A stretch of DNA of 19,155 nt from UBA3263 sp964554665 (GTDB lineage: Bacteria > Bacteroidota > Bacteroidia > Bacteroidales > Muribaculaceae). This document shows positions 1 through 7,594 of this stretch, one piece after another. Position numbers and translations under genes: made by a program. Numbering within the stretch: position 1 is the first letter of the stretch; each line of letters opens with the position of its first letter. The stretch lies in assembly GCA_964554665.1 (NCBI GenBank), contig CAZKPP010000040.1, positions 1-19,155 of the forward strand, written 5' to 3'. Below the pieces are notes generated by a model. The model searched no databases. It worked only from the letters and a program-made list of their open reading frames with translations, and had not been told where the DNA came from.

Positions 1-497
1 TTTTCGCCCGCCTCGACTGCCGGACGCGACAGAATGATTTTGCGTATTTCCTTATTTTTCAGTGCGCGAACGGCCAGGGCTATGGCAACGTAGGTTTTGC
101 CGGTGCCGGCAGGGCCGAGGGCAAACACCAGGTCATTTTTACTGAAGGCCTTGATGAGGTCGCGCTGGTGGGGGGTGCGGGCCTGAATCGGTTTGCCGTT
201 GATGCCATATATAATGGCGTCGTCGCCCTTGATTTCGCGGGGCTCACATCCGCGCACTATGCTCAGAATGGCCTCTTCGTTGAGGTTGTTGAAGGTTGCG
301 CAGTAGTCTTCGAGCTCGTGGATGGTTTTTTCAAAGGCCGCGGTTTCGGAATCTTCGCCGATAACCTTCATTACCGAGCCGCGCGCGGCAATGCGCAGCT
401 TGGGGTGGAGATTTTTTATGAGTTGCATGTTGGAGTTGTTGACTCCATAGAAGCTCTGGGGGTCGGCGCGGTCAATTATGATTATTCGTTCAATCAT
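1..497 (-). CDS. PhoH-like ATPase, N-terminal part (cut by window start)
   Basis: This is a cytoplasmic PhoH-family P-loop ATPase. The function is poorly defined, and family members are linked to RNA metabolism and phosphate or stress responses. I translated it from the reverse strand. The ATG is at 495-497 and the frame stays open to base 1, giving 165 residues. Residues 1-100 form the N-terminal region typical of Bacteroidetes PhoH, with a KH-like stretch around residues 33-75. A Walker A motif, GPAGTGKT, sits at about 128-135 and is followed by the family-typical ILSRPAVEAGE. The family is usually about 320 residues, so the Walker B half lies outside the window. The start is 5 bases after the stop of the DUF389 gene, so the two are almost certainly co-transcribed. 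The family assignment is firm; the cellular role is not. Confidence 0.93.
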   Translation of the reverse strand, partial: MIERIIIIDRADPQSFYGVNNSNMQLIKNLHPKLRIAARGSVMKVIGEDSETAAFEKTIHELEDYCATFNNLNEEAILSIVRGCEPREIKGDDAIIYGINGKPIQARTPHQRDLIKAFSKNDLVFALGPAGTGKTYVAIALAVRALKNKEIRKIILSRPAVEAGE

Positions 498-502
498 CTG
501 TT

Positions 503-1855
503 TCAGTTATTAAGGGGGAGGAGACGGATTGGCCGGTTCAGGCGTGCCTGCAGGTAGGAGTGGAAGCGCTTTTGCTCGGCGGGGGCCATTGGCGACGAGT
601 AGCTGACCAGGGCTATGTTGAGGGTGTCGGCGCCCCCGGAATCAACATTGGCCACAACGGCGGTGGTTACCGCTATGCGGGCGACTTTGGGGAACACTAC
701 GCGCAGTTCGGGCGCCATTGCCGCCCCGAGGGTGTCGTTGGCAGCGATGGCGGCGGTTGAGCTGCGCAGCGAGTCAATGGTTTGTTGCTGGCGCTCGATG
801 GTTTGCTGGGTCATGGCATACATTGACTGCAACATGGCCCCGGAGGTGCGCTCAACATCGATATTCTGCGTTGCCGACCCCTGGATTACGTTCAGCCTGG
901 TGTTGGCCAGATGATACTGTGGCAGGCGCGCGGTCAGCACCGCCAAGAGCGAATCCCGGTTCAGCGGCTGGCCAATCAGCGCAACCGAAAGGGTTGAGTT
1001 ATCTTTATGGTATTCACATTTATAGTTCAGAACCTGGGTGTTGGGGAAGTCAAAAGCGTTGTTGACAAATTCCTGGCAGTTGTTTTTGAAGTTGTTTTCA
1101 ACAAACATAACGTAGGTCAGGAATATGGCCGGAATCATGGTCAGGGTGGCGATGAGATAAACCGTTCGGCGCACCCGACGGGCTCTGACCGGGTCGGCAA
1201 ACGCCTTGAGTTTGAATCCCATCAGTTTGATGCCGGCAAAAGTTGCCACGGCGATAAACACCGAGTTGATGAAAAAGAGATACAACGCGCCAAAAAGATA
1301 GGCGGGCTGCAGGGTTGCCAGACCGTAGCCGGCGGTGCAGAGCGGGGGCATCAGGGCGGTGGCGATCGCCACTCCGGGAATAACGTTGCCCTTGTTTTTG
1401 GCGGCGATGGCCAGAATTCCCGCCGAGCCGCCGAAAAAGCCTATAAGAACGTCGTAGATCGTTGGGGTTGTGCGCGCAAGCAACTCCGAATGGTTTTCGT
1501 TGACCGGCGAAATCATGAAGTAGATACACGAGGTCACTACCGAAATTCCGGCGGCGATGGCCAAGTTGCGGAACGACCGCTTCATGAGTTCGAAATCGTG
1601 GACGCCAACGGCGAGACCCATGCCGATAATCGGGCCCATGAGCGGCGAAATCAACATCGCGCCGATAATAACGGCGGTGGAGTTGGTGTTTAATCCCAGC
1701 GAGGCTATGAAGATTGCAACAATCAGAATCAGCGAGTTCATGCCGCGAAACGAAACCCCCTCGCGAATCGAGGCTTCGGCCTGGTCCTGAGGCACCAGAA
1801 AGGGCGTCAGGTTAAAGAAGTTCTTAACTTTTTCGGCAAGAGCGTTGAAATCCAT
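503..1855 (-). CDS. DUF389 (TIGR00341-like) integral membrane protein
   Basis: This is an inner-membrane protein of the DUF389 family, whose function is unknown. The hallmark motifs are visible: GAMLISPLMGPIIG in the second membrane segment and VIPGVAIATALMPPLCTAGYGLA-like sequence in a later one. About six hydrophobic segments span residues 38-250, and the C-terminal 200 residues are soluble and Ser/Thr/Gln rich. I chose the ATG at 1853-1855 (450 residues, starting MDFNALAEK). A TTG three codons upstream would also fit the frame but is less likely. The gene starts 15 bases after the DUF4831 stop and ends 5 bases before phoH, so it is the middle gene of a three-gene operon. The long soluble tail suggests a partner-binding or regulatory domain, which is inference. 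Confidence 0.9.
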   Translation of the reverse strand: MDFNALAEKVKNFFNLTPFLVPQDQAEASIREGVSFRGMNSLILIVAIFIASLGLNTNSTAVIIGAMLISPLMGPIIGMGLAVGVHDFELMKRSFRNLAIAAGISVVTSCIYFMISPVNENHSELLARTTPTIYDVLIGFFGGSAGILAIAAKNKGNVIPGVAIATALMPPLCTAGYGLATLQPAYLFGALYLFFINSVFIAVATFAGIKLMGFKLKAFADPVRARRVRRTVYLIATLTMIPAIFLTYVMFVENNFKNNCQEFVNNAFDFPNTQVLNYKCEYHKDNSTLSVALIGQPLNRDSLLAVLTARLPQYHLANTRLNVIQGSATQNIDVERTSGAMLQSMYAMTQQTIERQQQTIDSLRSSTAAIAANDTLGAAMAPELRVVFPKVARIAVTTAVVANVDSGGADTLNIALVSYSSPMAPAEQKRFHSYLQARLNRPIRLLPLNN

Positions 1856-1870
1856 TGGCCGCAAGGTTGA

Positions 1871-2968
1871 TTAGTTTGTTCCCGCTTCGCGGAGAGCGCC
1901 GGTTAGCGGATCGAAAATCGCATAGCCGGGAGCCTTTTTGTTGGTGAAGAAAGTGGGATCGAGGCCAAACACTACGCCGAGCTGGGCAACGTCGCAGGTA
2001 ACGGAGTCAAGGGCTTTGCCGTTGAACGTTACGTTGAAGCGCGCCGAACCCGGAATTACGTAGGGCACACCACCTTTGGGAAATTCTTTTTTGCGGCCTT
2101 TTTCGTCAAGCGGTAGCTTGCCAACGTTTAAAACCTTGGTGTTCAACATTATCGGCGCACCCGAAAGGTCGTTGGCGTCTACCAGGCCGCTGAGCGCGCT
2201 CAGGCGGGCAATAACAACGTCGCCCGACGTCATCGTGTGCTCCGGAACATAGCTGACGGCTATGGCGTCGGTAGCCGTTTGCGTAGTGCCAAGAAACATT
2301 GCCGTCAGCGCTTCCTCCTGGGCCTGAATATTTTGCAGAATCAGGTTCAGGGCCTGGCCGTCGGGCATCTGCTCGGCCTGACCCGTCAGGTAATCCTGGC
2401 GGCTCTGGCGCAGCTGCATAATCTGGTCGGCGGCAAACTGCGCGCGCTTGGCCAGCGACAGGCCGTTGAGCATATCTTCGGTAACCGCATAGCGCGCCGC
2501 CGGGTCGTCGAGTGGAGTAGGGGTCAGCGCCGTGGCCTTGGGCACTACCGGCGCTGCCGGAGCTTTTAAAATATCTTCGGAATTGATAGCCAGCGGATTG
2601 CCCATTGGCGAGAGAACAACAAACACCGGCTGACCGCCTTTGAACTGCATCAGATATTGCTCTGCGCCGGCCGGAACTTCAGCCCCCGTATAGATTTTAG
2701 CGCCAGTGAGCTGCCACGATATCGAGGGCCGGGCAATTGCCGTGCGGGCAACTTCGGCTCCGAGATAGCGCTCGGCGTAATTATAAAAAACGCCGGGAGT
2801 CTTAACGGTTTTTTGGGCGGTGAGGATAACGTTGACCGTTGTTCGAGGCAGCGAATACGCAATGCCATAGTCATTTGCCTTGGTTGCCGCAAGTTTAGTA
2901 ACACTTTGAGCGGCTACCCCGAGAGCCGTTGCCAAAAATATTCCGAAAAAAAATCTTCTCATAATCAT
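1871..2968 (-). CDS. DUF4831 family secreted protein
   Basis: This is a predicted exported protein of 365 residues. It has an N-terminal signal peptide (MRRFFFGIFLATALGVAAQS, cleavage near residue 21). The mature part resembles the Bacteroidetes DUF4831 family: an early segment with an AERYLGAE motif, and a repeated beta-rich body with no recognisable catalytic residues. Function is unknown. The absence of a lipobox suggests a periplasmic location rather than lipoprotein anchoring. Two start codons (2968 and 2962) are possible, giving MIMRRF or MRRF; the second gives a more standard signal peptide. It is the first gene of the minus-strand operon with the DUF389 and PhoH genes, and a TAACTTTG -7 box lies about 11 bases upstream. 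The family call rests on memory of its general architecture, so it is less certain than its neighbours. Confidence 0.75.
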   Translation of the reverse strand: MIMRRFFFGIFLATALGVAAQSVTKLAATKANDYGIAYSLPRTTVNVILTAQKTVKTPGVFYNYAERYLGAEVARTAIARPSISWQLTGAKIYTGAEVPAGAEQYLMQFKGGQPVFVVLSPMGNPLAINSEDILKAPAAPVVPKATALTPTPLDDPAARYAVTEDMLNGLSLAKRAQFAADQIMQLRQSRQDYLTGQAEQMPDGQALNLILQNIQAQEEALTAMFLGTTQTATDAIAVSYVPEHTMTSGDVVIARLSALSGLVDANDLSGAPIMLNTKVLNVGKLPLDEKGRKKEFPKGGVPYVIPGSARFNVTFNGKALDSVTCDVAQLGVVFGLDPTFFTNKKAPGYAIFDPLTGALREAGTN

Positions 2969-2978
2969 ATATTTTCCG

Positions 2979-2986
2979 CAAAGTTA
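2979..2986 (-). promoter_or_regulatory. -7 promoter box of the DUF4831-DUF389-phoH operon
   Basis: On the minus strand this reads TAACTTTG, a match to the Bacteroidetes -7 consensus TAnnTTTG. It lies just upstream of the DUF4831 start, so the 5' leader would be very short. A clear TTTG -33 box at the expected 19-21 base spacing is not seen. Confidence 0.45.
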
Positions 2987-3074
2987 CAAAATAATTTGGA
3001 ATTTCGAACCCCAAACCCCGAATTTTGAGTTACCCAACATCCCCGCCGCCCAAACCCGAAGCCACCATCTCCCA

Positions 3075-3116
3075 CCAAAAACAGAAGCCGCCTAACACTG
3101 ATTGTTAGACAGCCTC
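3075..3116 (-). terminator. Intrinsic terminator of the small lipoprotein gene
   Basis: A stem of about 14 pairs (3103-3116 with 3084-3097, three of them G-U on the RNA) closes a 5-base loop. On the minus strand it is followed by a T-rich run (TGTTTTTGG). It starts 26 bases past the lipoprotein stop codon. The stretch 2987-3074 holds no gene. Confidence 0.7.
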
Positions 3117-3141
3117 TCTTTGAGATAAGTATTGATGAGTT

Positions 3142-3348
3142 TTAGCGCTTTTCCCAAACTTCAATTGCACCGGAATATAAAATCAAAGTTTTATTGTTGT
3201 CGGTGAGCTCATATTCTATTGCATCGGATTCCCATTCGTCCTCGTCTTCTTCACTGTAGATATGACACCAGGTGCCTTCGAGTTTGTCTTCGTATTTGTC
3301 GTTGTCCTTTTTACAAGAGGTTGCAAGGGTTGCCATGGTAACGAGCAT
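3142..3348 (-). CDS. Small lipoprotein, hypothetical
   Basis: This is a 68-residue predicted lipoprotein. A short hydrophobic start (MLVTMATLA) runs into a lipobox-like LATSC followed by KKD, the usual Bacteroidetes pattern for a lipidated cysteine. The remaining 55 residues are acidic (EEDEDEWESD) and begin with KLEGTW, a phrase common at the start of lipocalin-like lipoproteins in this phylum. The protein ends far short of a full lipocalin barrel, so it may be a truncated or minimal member. The start is awkward: the chosen ATG (3346-3348) gives a signal peptide without positive charge. The frame stays open upstream (KLKIVNAKLL) without an ATG, so the original start may have been lost or a TTG at 3352-3354 may be used. 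A good terminator follows, which supports real transcription. Confidence 0.55.
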   Translation of the reverse strand: MLVTMATLATSCKKDNDKYEDKLEGTWCHIYSEEDEDEWESDAIEYELTDNNKTLILYSGAIEVWEKR

Positions 3349-3446
3349 AAGCAACTTCGCGTTAACGATTTTTAACTTGAAAGGTTAAAATGGTGGGGAT
3401 GGGTTAAAGTTTGTTAAAAAATGAGCTTAAAATAAAAAAGGTTGCT

Positions 3447-3454
3447 TAACTTTG
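3447..3454 (+). promoter_or_regulatory. -7 promoter box of the kinase-mtnN-luxS-xerD operon
   Basis: TAACTTTG matches the Bacteroidetes -7 consensus TAnnTTTG and lies 27 bases before the ATG of the kinase-like gene. No strong -33 TTTG is present at the standard distance. It is the only promoter-like site I see for this four-gene unit. Confidence 0.55.
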
Positions 3455-3481
3455 TTGCGAAAATGTTACTAAAAAGTTTCA

Positions 3482-5488
3482 ATGCTTAACGCCCGATACA
3501 TATTATTCGCGCTGATAGCCTGCGTGTTAGCTCCGTTATCAGCAATGGCGAGTGACACATCACCCGTAACTGCATTGTATAAAGAGCTGGCTGAGGCCAG
3601 TACCCCTGCCGACTCGCTGGTAATTATTAGAAATATTTTTGATGGTGCAAAGTCAGAGGAACGTCTCGCTGCAGTTTATGAGTACTTTGATGTAGCAACC
3701 CGTGCCGGCGACGCCACCTCCCAGCTCGATGCAATCCGCAATCTGGCAAACATCGGCGCTTCGATGAACGATGCGTCCATCGTTGACCGCGCCAAAGAGA
3801 TGATGAAAGCCGTTCCCGACTCGGAAGATAAGCAGCAGACCATGATTTTTGTCTACGCAAGCCGAGCCAATGCCGAGCCTTTTGAGGTTGAGGAAGAGCG
3901 CGATAATTACACTCGTCAGGTGTTGAAAACGATTGCGGAGATGCCTGCCGACATCAGCCCACACGAAAAGATTTCGCGACTGTTCACTCTCGTCATTCTT
4001 TTGAGGCGCCAAACCCAGGGCGACCTGTTGAGTCAGTATCTCGACGACCTCGACGCGGCACTCAACACTCTCGAACAGATGCCCTTCAATTATTTGCGTT
4101 CGTTTTATAACTTCGTGGCTACCGACGCTTACTGGCACAACGACGAAACGCTGAAGAGCATTCGCGTTGACCGCAACCAGCTGCTGAATCTGAAGCGGAT
4201 GGAAAACTACACGCGGAGCCAGGGGCGCACCTACCGCAACTACGATCTTGCCCGCTATTTGTGTTTGGAACGTATTGCCCGCAACTATTCCGAGCTTTCC
4301 GACGCTGAATTTAACGATGTTAAGAGTCAGATTGAAGAAATAGTTGCCCGCGACGCCGGCATTGCCCGCATGTATGACAACAACAAGTTGCTGAAGGTGA
4401 GCATGCTGGTTCATGACCGCAAGTTTAAGGAAGCGCTGCCGATTGCCAAGGAATTGGCCGACTCGGCCCAAGATATGTATGAAAAGCGCCATTTCACGCG
4501 CCAGCTCATAGAAATTGCCGATAGCGCAGGCAATCCGCAGGCCAAGCTCGAAGCTGAGCTGATGAACTCCCACATGCTCGAAGAATTCGTTAACTATAAG
4601 GCCAACGAGCGCGTGAGGGAACTGCAGATGCTCTACGACGTTAACGCTCAGCGTCGCTATCAGATTACGGAGATGCTCACGGTTGAACGCCGCAACAATA
4701 AGTTCCTGATTGTACTCTCCGGAATTCTGGTGCTCATGACCTTTGTTATGGGAGTGCTTTATATGCATTCGCGCGTGCATAGCAGAAAGTATTCTCACCG
4801 CGGCGAAAGCCTGGACAAGGCATTAGCCGAATATAAGAAAAAGAATGCACAGTTAGAGAAGCAGCTCGAAGAGTCACATCGCCGCGAAAGTGAAAAGTTG
4901 CAGCTGATGACCTATATTTCCCACGAGCTGTCGACGCCCCTGTCGGGCATTGCCAACTATTCGCAAATGATTGTCGATGCCGTTCCCGACGACGATATCA
5001 AGGGCTACATCAAGAACTTCATTGACATTATCGACAGCAACACCCGCGTTATTCAGACCGTTACAGGCGATATGCACGAATTTGCCCTCAACGAATCGAA
5101 GCCGGTAACCTCGATTAGCGTTCCCGTTGAGCCTAACAAGCTCGCAACTATCACCGCCGAAACCGTTGAGCCGAACCTGAACCCCGGACTGACCATTGGC
5201 GTTAAACCCGCTCCGGGCACTCCGATAATCACCGGCGATCCGCGCCGCATTCAGCTGCTGCTGCTGGCCTGCGTCGATGCCATGGTTCGCTCGCTGGAGT
5301 CGGGCCATATAATCGTTAGCGTTGCCGTTAGCGAAAAGACCTGTCGCTTCACAATTACTGCTCCCGGTGCTACTCCCGGCTCCGCAGCCGTCAGGGTTCC
5401 CAGCTATCCGGCAATTGAAACCGCCATCAACGGCGAGGTCGCCTATAATCCCGAAATCCCCTCGATGACCGTTACGCTTAACCTTTAA
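3482..5488 (+). CDS. Membrane histidine-kinase-like protein with degenerate ATPase domain
   Basis: This 668-residue protein has the layout of a Bacteroidetes sensor kinase. It has a signal peptide (about 1-23), a long helical, TPR-like periplasmic domain (25-400), one membrane helix (about 408-430), a basic and coiled-coil linker (435-470), and a HisKA-like helix with SHELSTPL. The candidate phospho-acceptor is His481. The ATP-binding domain that should follow is badly eroded. At the N-box position (about 586-604) both asparagines are replaced, and no DxGxG (G1) or GxGxG (G2) loop can be found before the C-terminus. It may therefore act as a phosphate receiver, a scaffold or a pseudokinase rather than an active kinase. 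No response regulator is adjacent. The stop is 2 bases from the mtnN start, so it is translated with the AI-2/SAH genes. Confidence 0.85.
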   Translation: MLNARYILFALIACVLAPLSAMASDTSPVTALYKELAEASTPADSLVIIRNIFDGAKSEERLAAVYEYFDVATRAGDATSQLDAIRNLANIGASMNDASIVDRAKEMMKAVPDSEDKQQTMIFVYASRANAEPFEVEEERDNYTRQVLKTIAEMPADISPHEKISRLFTLVILLRRQTQGDLLSQYLDDLDAALNTLEQMPFNYLRSFYNFVATDAYWHNDETLKSIRVDRNQLLNLKRMENYTRSQGRTYRNYDLARYLCLERIARNYSELSDAEFNDVKSQIEEIVARDAGIARMYDNNKLLKVSMLVHDRKFKEALPIAKELADSAQDMYEKRHFTRQLIEIADSAGNPQAKLEAELMNSHMLEEFVNYKANERVRELQMLYDVNAQRRYQITEMLTVERRNNKFLIVLSGILVLMTFVMGVLYMHSRVHSRKYSHRGESLDKALAEYKKKNAQLEKQLEESHRRESEKLQLMTYISHELSTPLSGIANYSQMIVDAVPDDDIKGYIKNFIDIIDSNTRVIQTVTGDMHEFALNESKPVTSISVPVEPNKLATITAETVEPNLNPGLTIGVKPAPGTPIITGDPRRIQLLLLACVDAMVRSLESGHIIVSVAVSEKTCRFTITAPGATPGSAAVRVPSYPAIETAINGEVAYNPEIPSMTVTLNL

Positions 5489-5490
5489 TA

Positions 5491-6177
5491 ATGAAGATTG
5501 GAATTATTGTTGCAATGGATAAGGAGATGCAACTCCTTCTTCCACTAATCCGAAACCCGAAGGTCGCTGAGGCCGACGGGTTTACGTTTTATTACGGCAG
5601 CCTTGGCACCCACGAGGTTTGTGCCACCAAATGCGGCATAGGCAAGGTCAACGCCGCCCTGGGAGCCCGCGCCCTGATTCAACTGTTTGCCCCCAAGCTG
5701 ATTATCAACACGGGCGTTGCCGGCGGCACCGGCGGTGCAGCCGGTGTGCTCGACGTAGTTGCGGCCACCGCCGTGGGCTATCACGACGTTTGGTGCGGCC
5801 CCGGCACTCAGCCCGGTCAGGCAGCCGACTGTCCGCAGCTCTTTGAAGCTCCGGCGGCGTTGCTGGAGTTGCCGGCGCTGAAAAATAACCCGATGGTCAA
5901 GTTCGGCATTGTTGCCTCCGGCGATATTTTCGTTGACCGCCGTGAAACGGTTGACCATGTGCTTGCGCTCTATCCCGACGCCGTTGGCGTTGACATGGAG
6001 AGCACGGCCATAGCCCAGACCTGCTACCGCTTCGGGGTTGATTTCCTTTGCCTGCGCGTAATTTCCGATACTCCCGGCCAGGTTGCCGACAACGGCGCGC
6101 AATATGACTCATTCTGGGAGGCCGCTCCGCGCGAAGCCTTTTCAATAGTCAGCAGCCTGCTCGAAGATATAAAATGA
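5491..6177 (+). CDS. mtnN: 5'-methylthioadenosine/S-adenosylhomocysteine nucleosidase
   Basis: This cytoplasmic enzyme hydrolyses methylthioadenosine and S-adenosylhomocysteine, releasing adenine. With SAH it makes S-ribosylhomocysteine, the LuxS substrate. Family residues are in place: Glu12 (MDKEM), NTGVAGG at about 73-79, the nucleoside-binding VDMES with catalytic-region Glu170, and catalytic Asp193 in RVISD. The 228-residue length is normal for the family (about 230). It starts 2 bases after the kinase-like gene and overlaps luxS by 4 bases (ATGA), so translation of the pair is probably coupled. The neighbour luxS confirms the role in the activated methyl cycle. Confidence 0.95.
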   Translation: MKIGIIVAMDKEMQLLLPLIRNPKVAEADGFTFYYGSLGTHEVCATKCGIGKVNAALGARALIQLFAPKLIINTGVAGGTGGAAGVLDVVAATAVGYHDVWCGPGTQPGQAADCPQLFEAPAALLELPALKNNPMVKFGIVASGDIFVDRRETVDHVLALYPDAVGVDMESTAIAQTCYRFGVDFLCLRVISDTPGQVADNGAQYDSFWEAAPREAFSIVSSLLEDIK

Positions 6178-6656
6178 AAAAAATCGCTTCCTTCCAAATC
6201 GACCATCTGCGCCTGGAGCGCGGAATATTCGTGAGCCGCCGCGACCGCACCCCCTCGGGCGATGTGCTGACAACCTTCGACATACGCCTGACCCGCCCCA
6301 ACCGCGAGCCTGCGGCCGACCCTAAGGCACTACACGCCATGGAGCACCTGGCTGCAACCTTTTTGCGGAACGACCCCGAGTGGGCCGACCGCGTGGTCTA
6401 CTGGGGCCCTATGGGCTGTTGCACCGGCTCTTATCTGATTCTTCAGGGCGACCTCGGCAGCGAAGATATTTTGCCGCTGATGCGCCGCACCTTTGAGTTT
6501 ATAGCCAATTTTGAGGGCGAAATTCCGGGCGCCACGGCGCGCGATTGCGGCAACTATACTTTCAACGACCTTCCTGCCGCCAAGGCTTTGGCTGCCCGCT
6601 ATCTCAACGAGGTGTTGGCCAACCCTAAGGCCGAGAATCTCAACTATCCCCAGTAA
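6174..6656 (+). CDS. luxS: S-ribosylhomocysteine lyase
   Basis: This metalloenzyme cleaves S-ribosylhomocysteine into homocysteine and DPD, the precursor of autoinducer-2. The metal ligands are present: His54 and His58 in HAMEHL (with the general-base Glu57) and Cys125 in DCGNY. The catalytic cysteine lies in GPMGCCTG at about residue 82; the usual x of GCxTG is here a second cysteine. The 160-residue length is standard. The gene overlaps the mtnN stop by 4 bases and is 12 bases from the xerD-like start. Methyl-cycle recycling and AI-2 production are both possible physiological roles, and the sequence cannot separate them. Confidence 0.96.
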   Translation: MKKIASFQIDHLRLERGIFVSRRDRTPSGDVLTTFDIRLTRPNREPAADPKALHAMEHLAATFLRNDPEWADRVVYWGPMGCCTGSYLILQGDLGSEDILPLMRRTFEFIANFEGEIPGATARDCGNYTFNDLPAAKALAARYLNEVLANPKAENLNYPQ

Positions 6657-6668
6657 GAATCATTTCCG

Positions 6669-7592
6669 GTGAGAACCATTCCTGCAGATAAGCGCAAGCT
6701 ACTCGGCGGCTTCGAGGCATACCTGTTGCTGGAGGCGGGCAACGCCGACAACTCGCGCGAGGCTTATCTGCGCGATAGCCGTCGCCTGCTGGAATTTCTT
6801 GAGGAACGCGACCTTACGCTCGACCGCGTGGAGGTTGAAACGCTCCATGAGTTCATGGTGGCCATGGTTGACCTCGGACTGGCACCCCGCTCGCTGCGCC
6901 GGCTGGTCAGCGGCATTCGCGCGCTGTTTCGCTATCTGGTGGCCGAGAACTATCTGGAAACGAATCCGGCGCTGCTGCTCGAACCGCCGCAAATCGGCCT
7001 GCATTTGCCCTCGGTATTGTCGGTTGGCGAAATCGACGCCATGATCGAGGCCATCGACCCCGACTCTCCGCAGGCGCTGCGCGACCGCGCGCTCATGGAA
7101 ACACTATATGGCTGCGGCTTGCGCGTCAGCGAGCTTATTAACCTTGAAATCAACCGGCTGAATCTCGACGAAGGCTATCTCTCGGTAGTCGGCAAGGGGT
7201 CGAAAGAGCGTTTGGTGCCGATGGGCGAGGTTACGGTCGACATTTTGCGCCAATGGCTTGAGCAACGTGCCTCCGGCAAAATCTATCCGGGCGAAGAAAA
7301 CTATGTTTTTCTGGCGCCACGCACCGGCCGCCGCATAACCCGCATGAGGGTGTTTGACATTGTTAAACATCTTGCTCGCGAGGCGGGAATCACTACCGAA
7401 GTGTCGCCCCACACACTGCGCCACTCTTTTGCATCTCACCTGCTTGAAGGGGGTGCCAATCTGCGCGCCATTCAGCAGATGCTCGGCCACGAAAGCATCG
7501 CCACGACCCAAATCTACATTCACCTCGACCGCTCGCACCTGCGCAAGGAGATTCTTCTCTACCACCCGCGCAACGCCTCGACGAGGCATTGA
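6669..7592 (+). CDS. xerD: XerD-type site-specific tyrosine recombinase
   Basis: This 307-residue tyrosine recombinase probably resolves chromosome dimers at dif with a XerC partner. It has an N-terminal SAM-like core-binding domain (about 10-100) and a C-terminal catalytic domain. All six active-site residues are seen: Arg152 (GLRVSEL), Lys176 (GKGSK), His248 and Arg251 (HTLRHSF), His274 (LGHESI) and Tyr283 (QIYIHLD). The start is GTG at 6669, 12 bases after the luxS stop; no ATG gives a better family N-terminus. It is the last gene of the operon and converges with the phosphoethanolamine transferase gene 2 bases away. Housekeeping XerD fits better than a phage integrase because it lies in a conserved-looking operon with host-like GC. 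XerC versus XerD is less certain. Confidence 0.88.
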   Translation: MRTIPADKRKLLGGFEAYLLLEAGNADNSREAYLRDSRRLLEFLEERDLTLDRVEVETLHEFMVAMVDLGLAPRSLRRLVSGIRALFRYLVAENYLETNPALLLEPPQIGLHLPSVLSVGEIDAMIEAIDPDSPQALRDRALMETLYGCGLRVSELINLEINRLNLDEGYLSVVGKGSKERLVPMGEVTVDILRQWLEQRASGKIYPGEENYVFLAPRTGRRITRMRVFDIVKHLAREAGITTEVSPHTLRHSFASHLLEGGANLRAIQQMLGHESIATTQIYIHLDRSHLRKEILLYHPRNASTRH

Positions 7593-7594
7593 GC

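Noticed and set aside
1007..1693. Plus-strand open frame of 228 codons
   Set aside because: It is antisense to the DUF389 gene, whose hallmark membrane motifs are clear on the other strand.
3653..4798. Minus-strand open frame of 381 codons
   Set aside because: It is antisense to the kinase-like gene, has no recognisable motif, and its composition is that of a shadow frame.
7575..7587. Palindrome GCCTCGACGAGGC at the xerD 3' end as a terminator
   Set aside because: It is inside the coding sequence, has no T-tract on either strand, and a 13-base palindrome in GC-rich DNA is weak evidence.
6669..7592. The XerD-like gene as the integrase of the accessory insert
   Set aside because: It lies 6 kb away in a host-like operon with luxS and shows no attachment-site repeats beside it.
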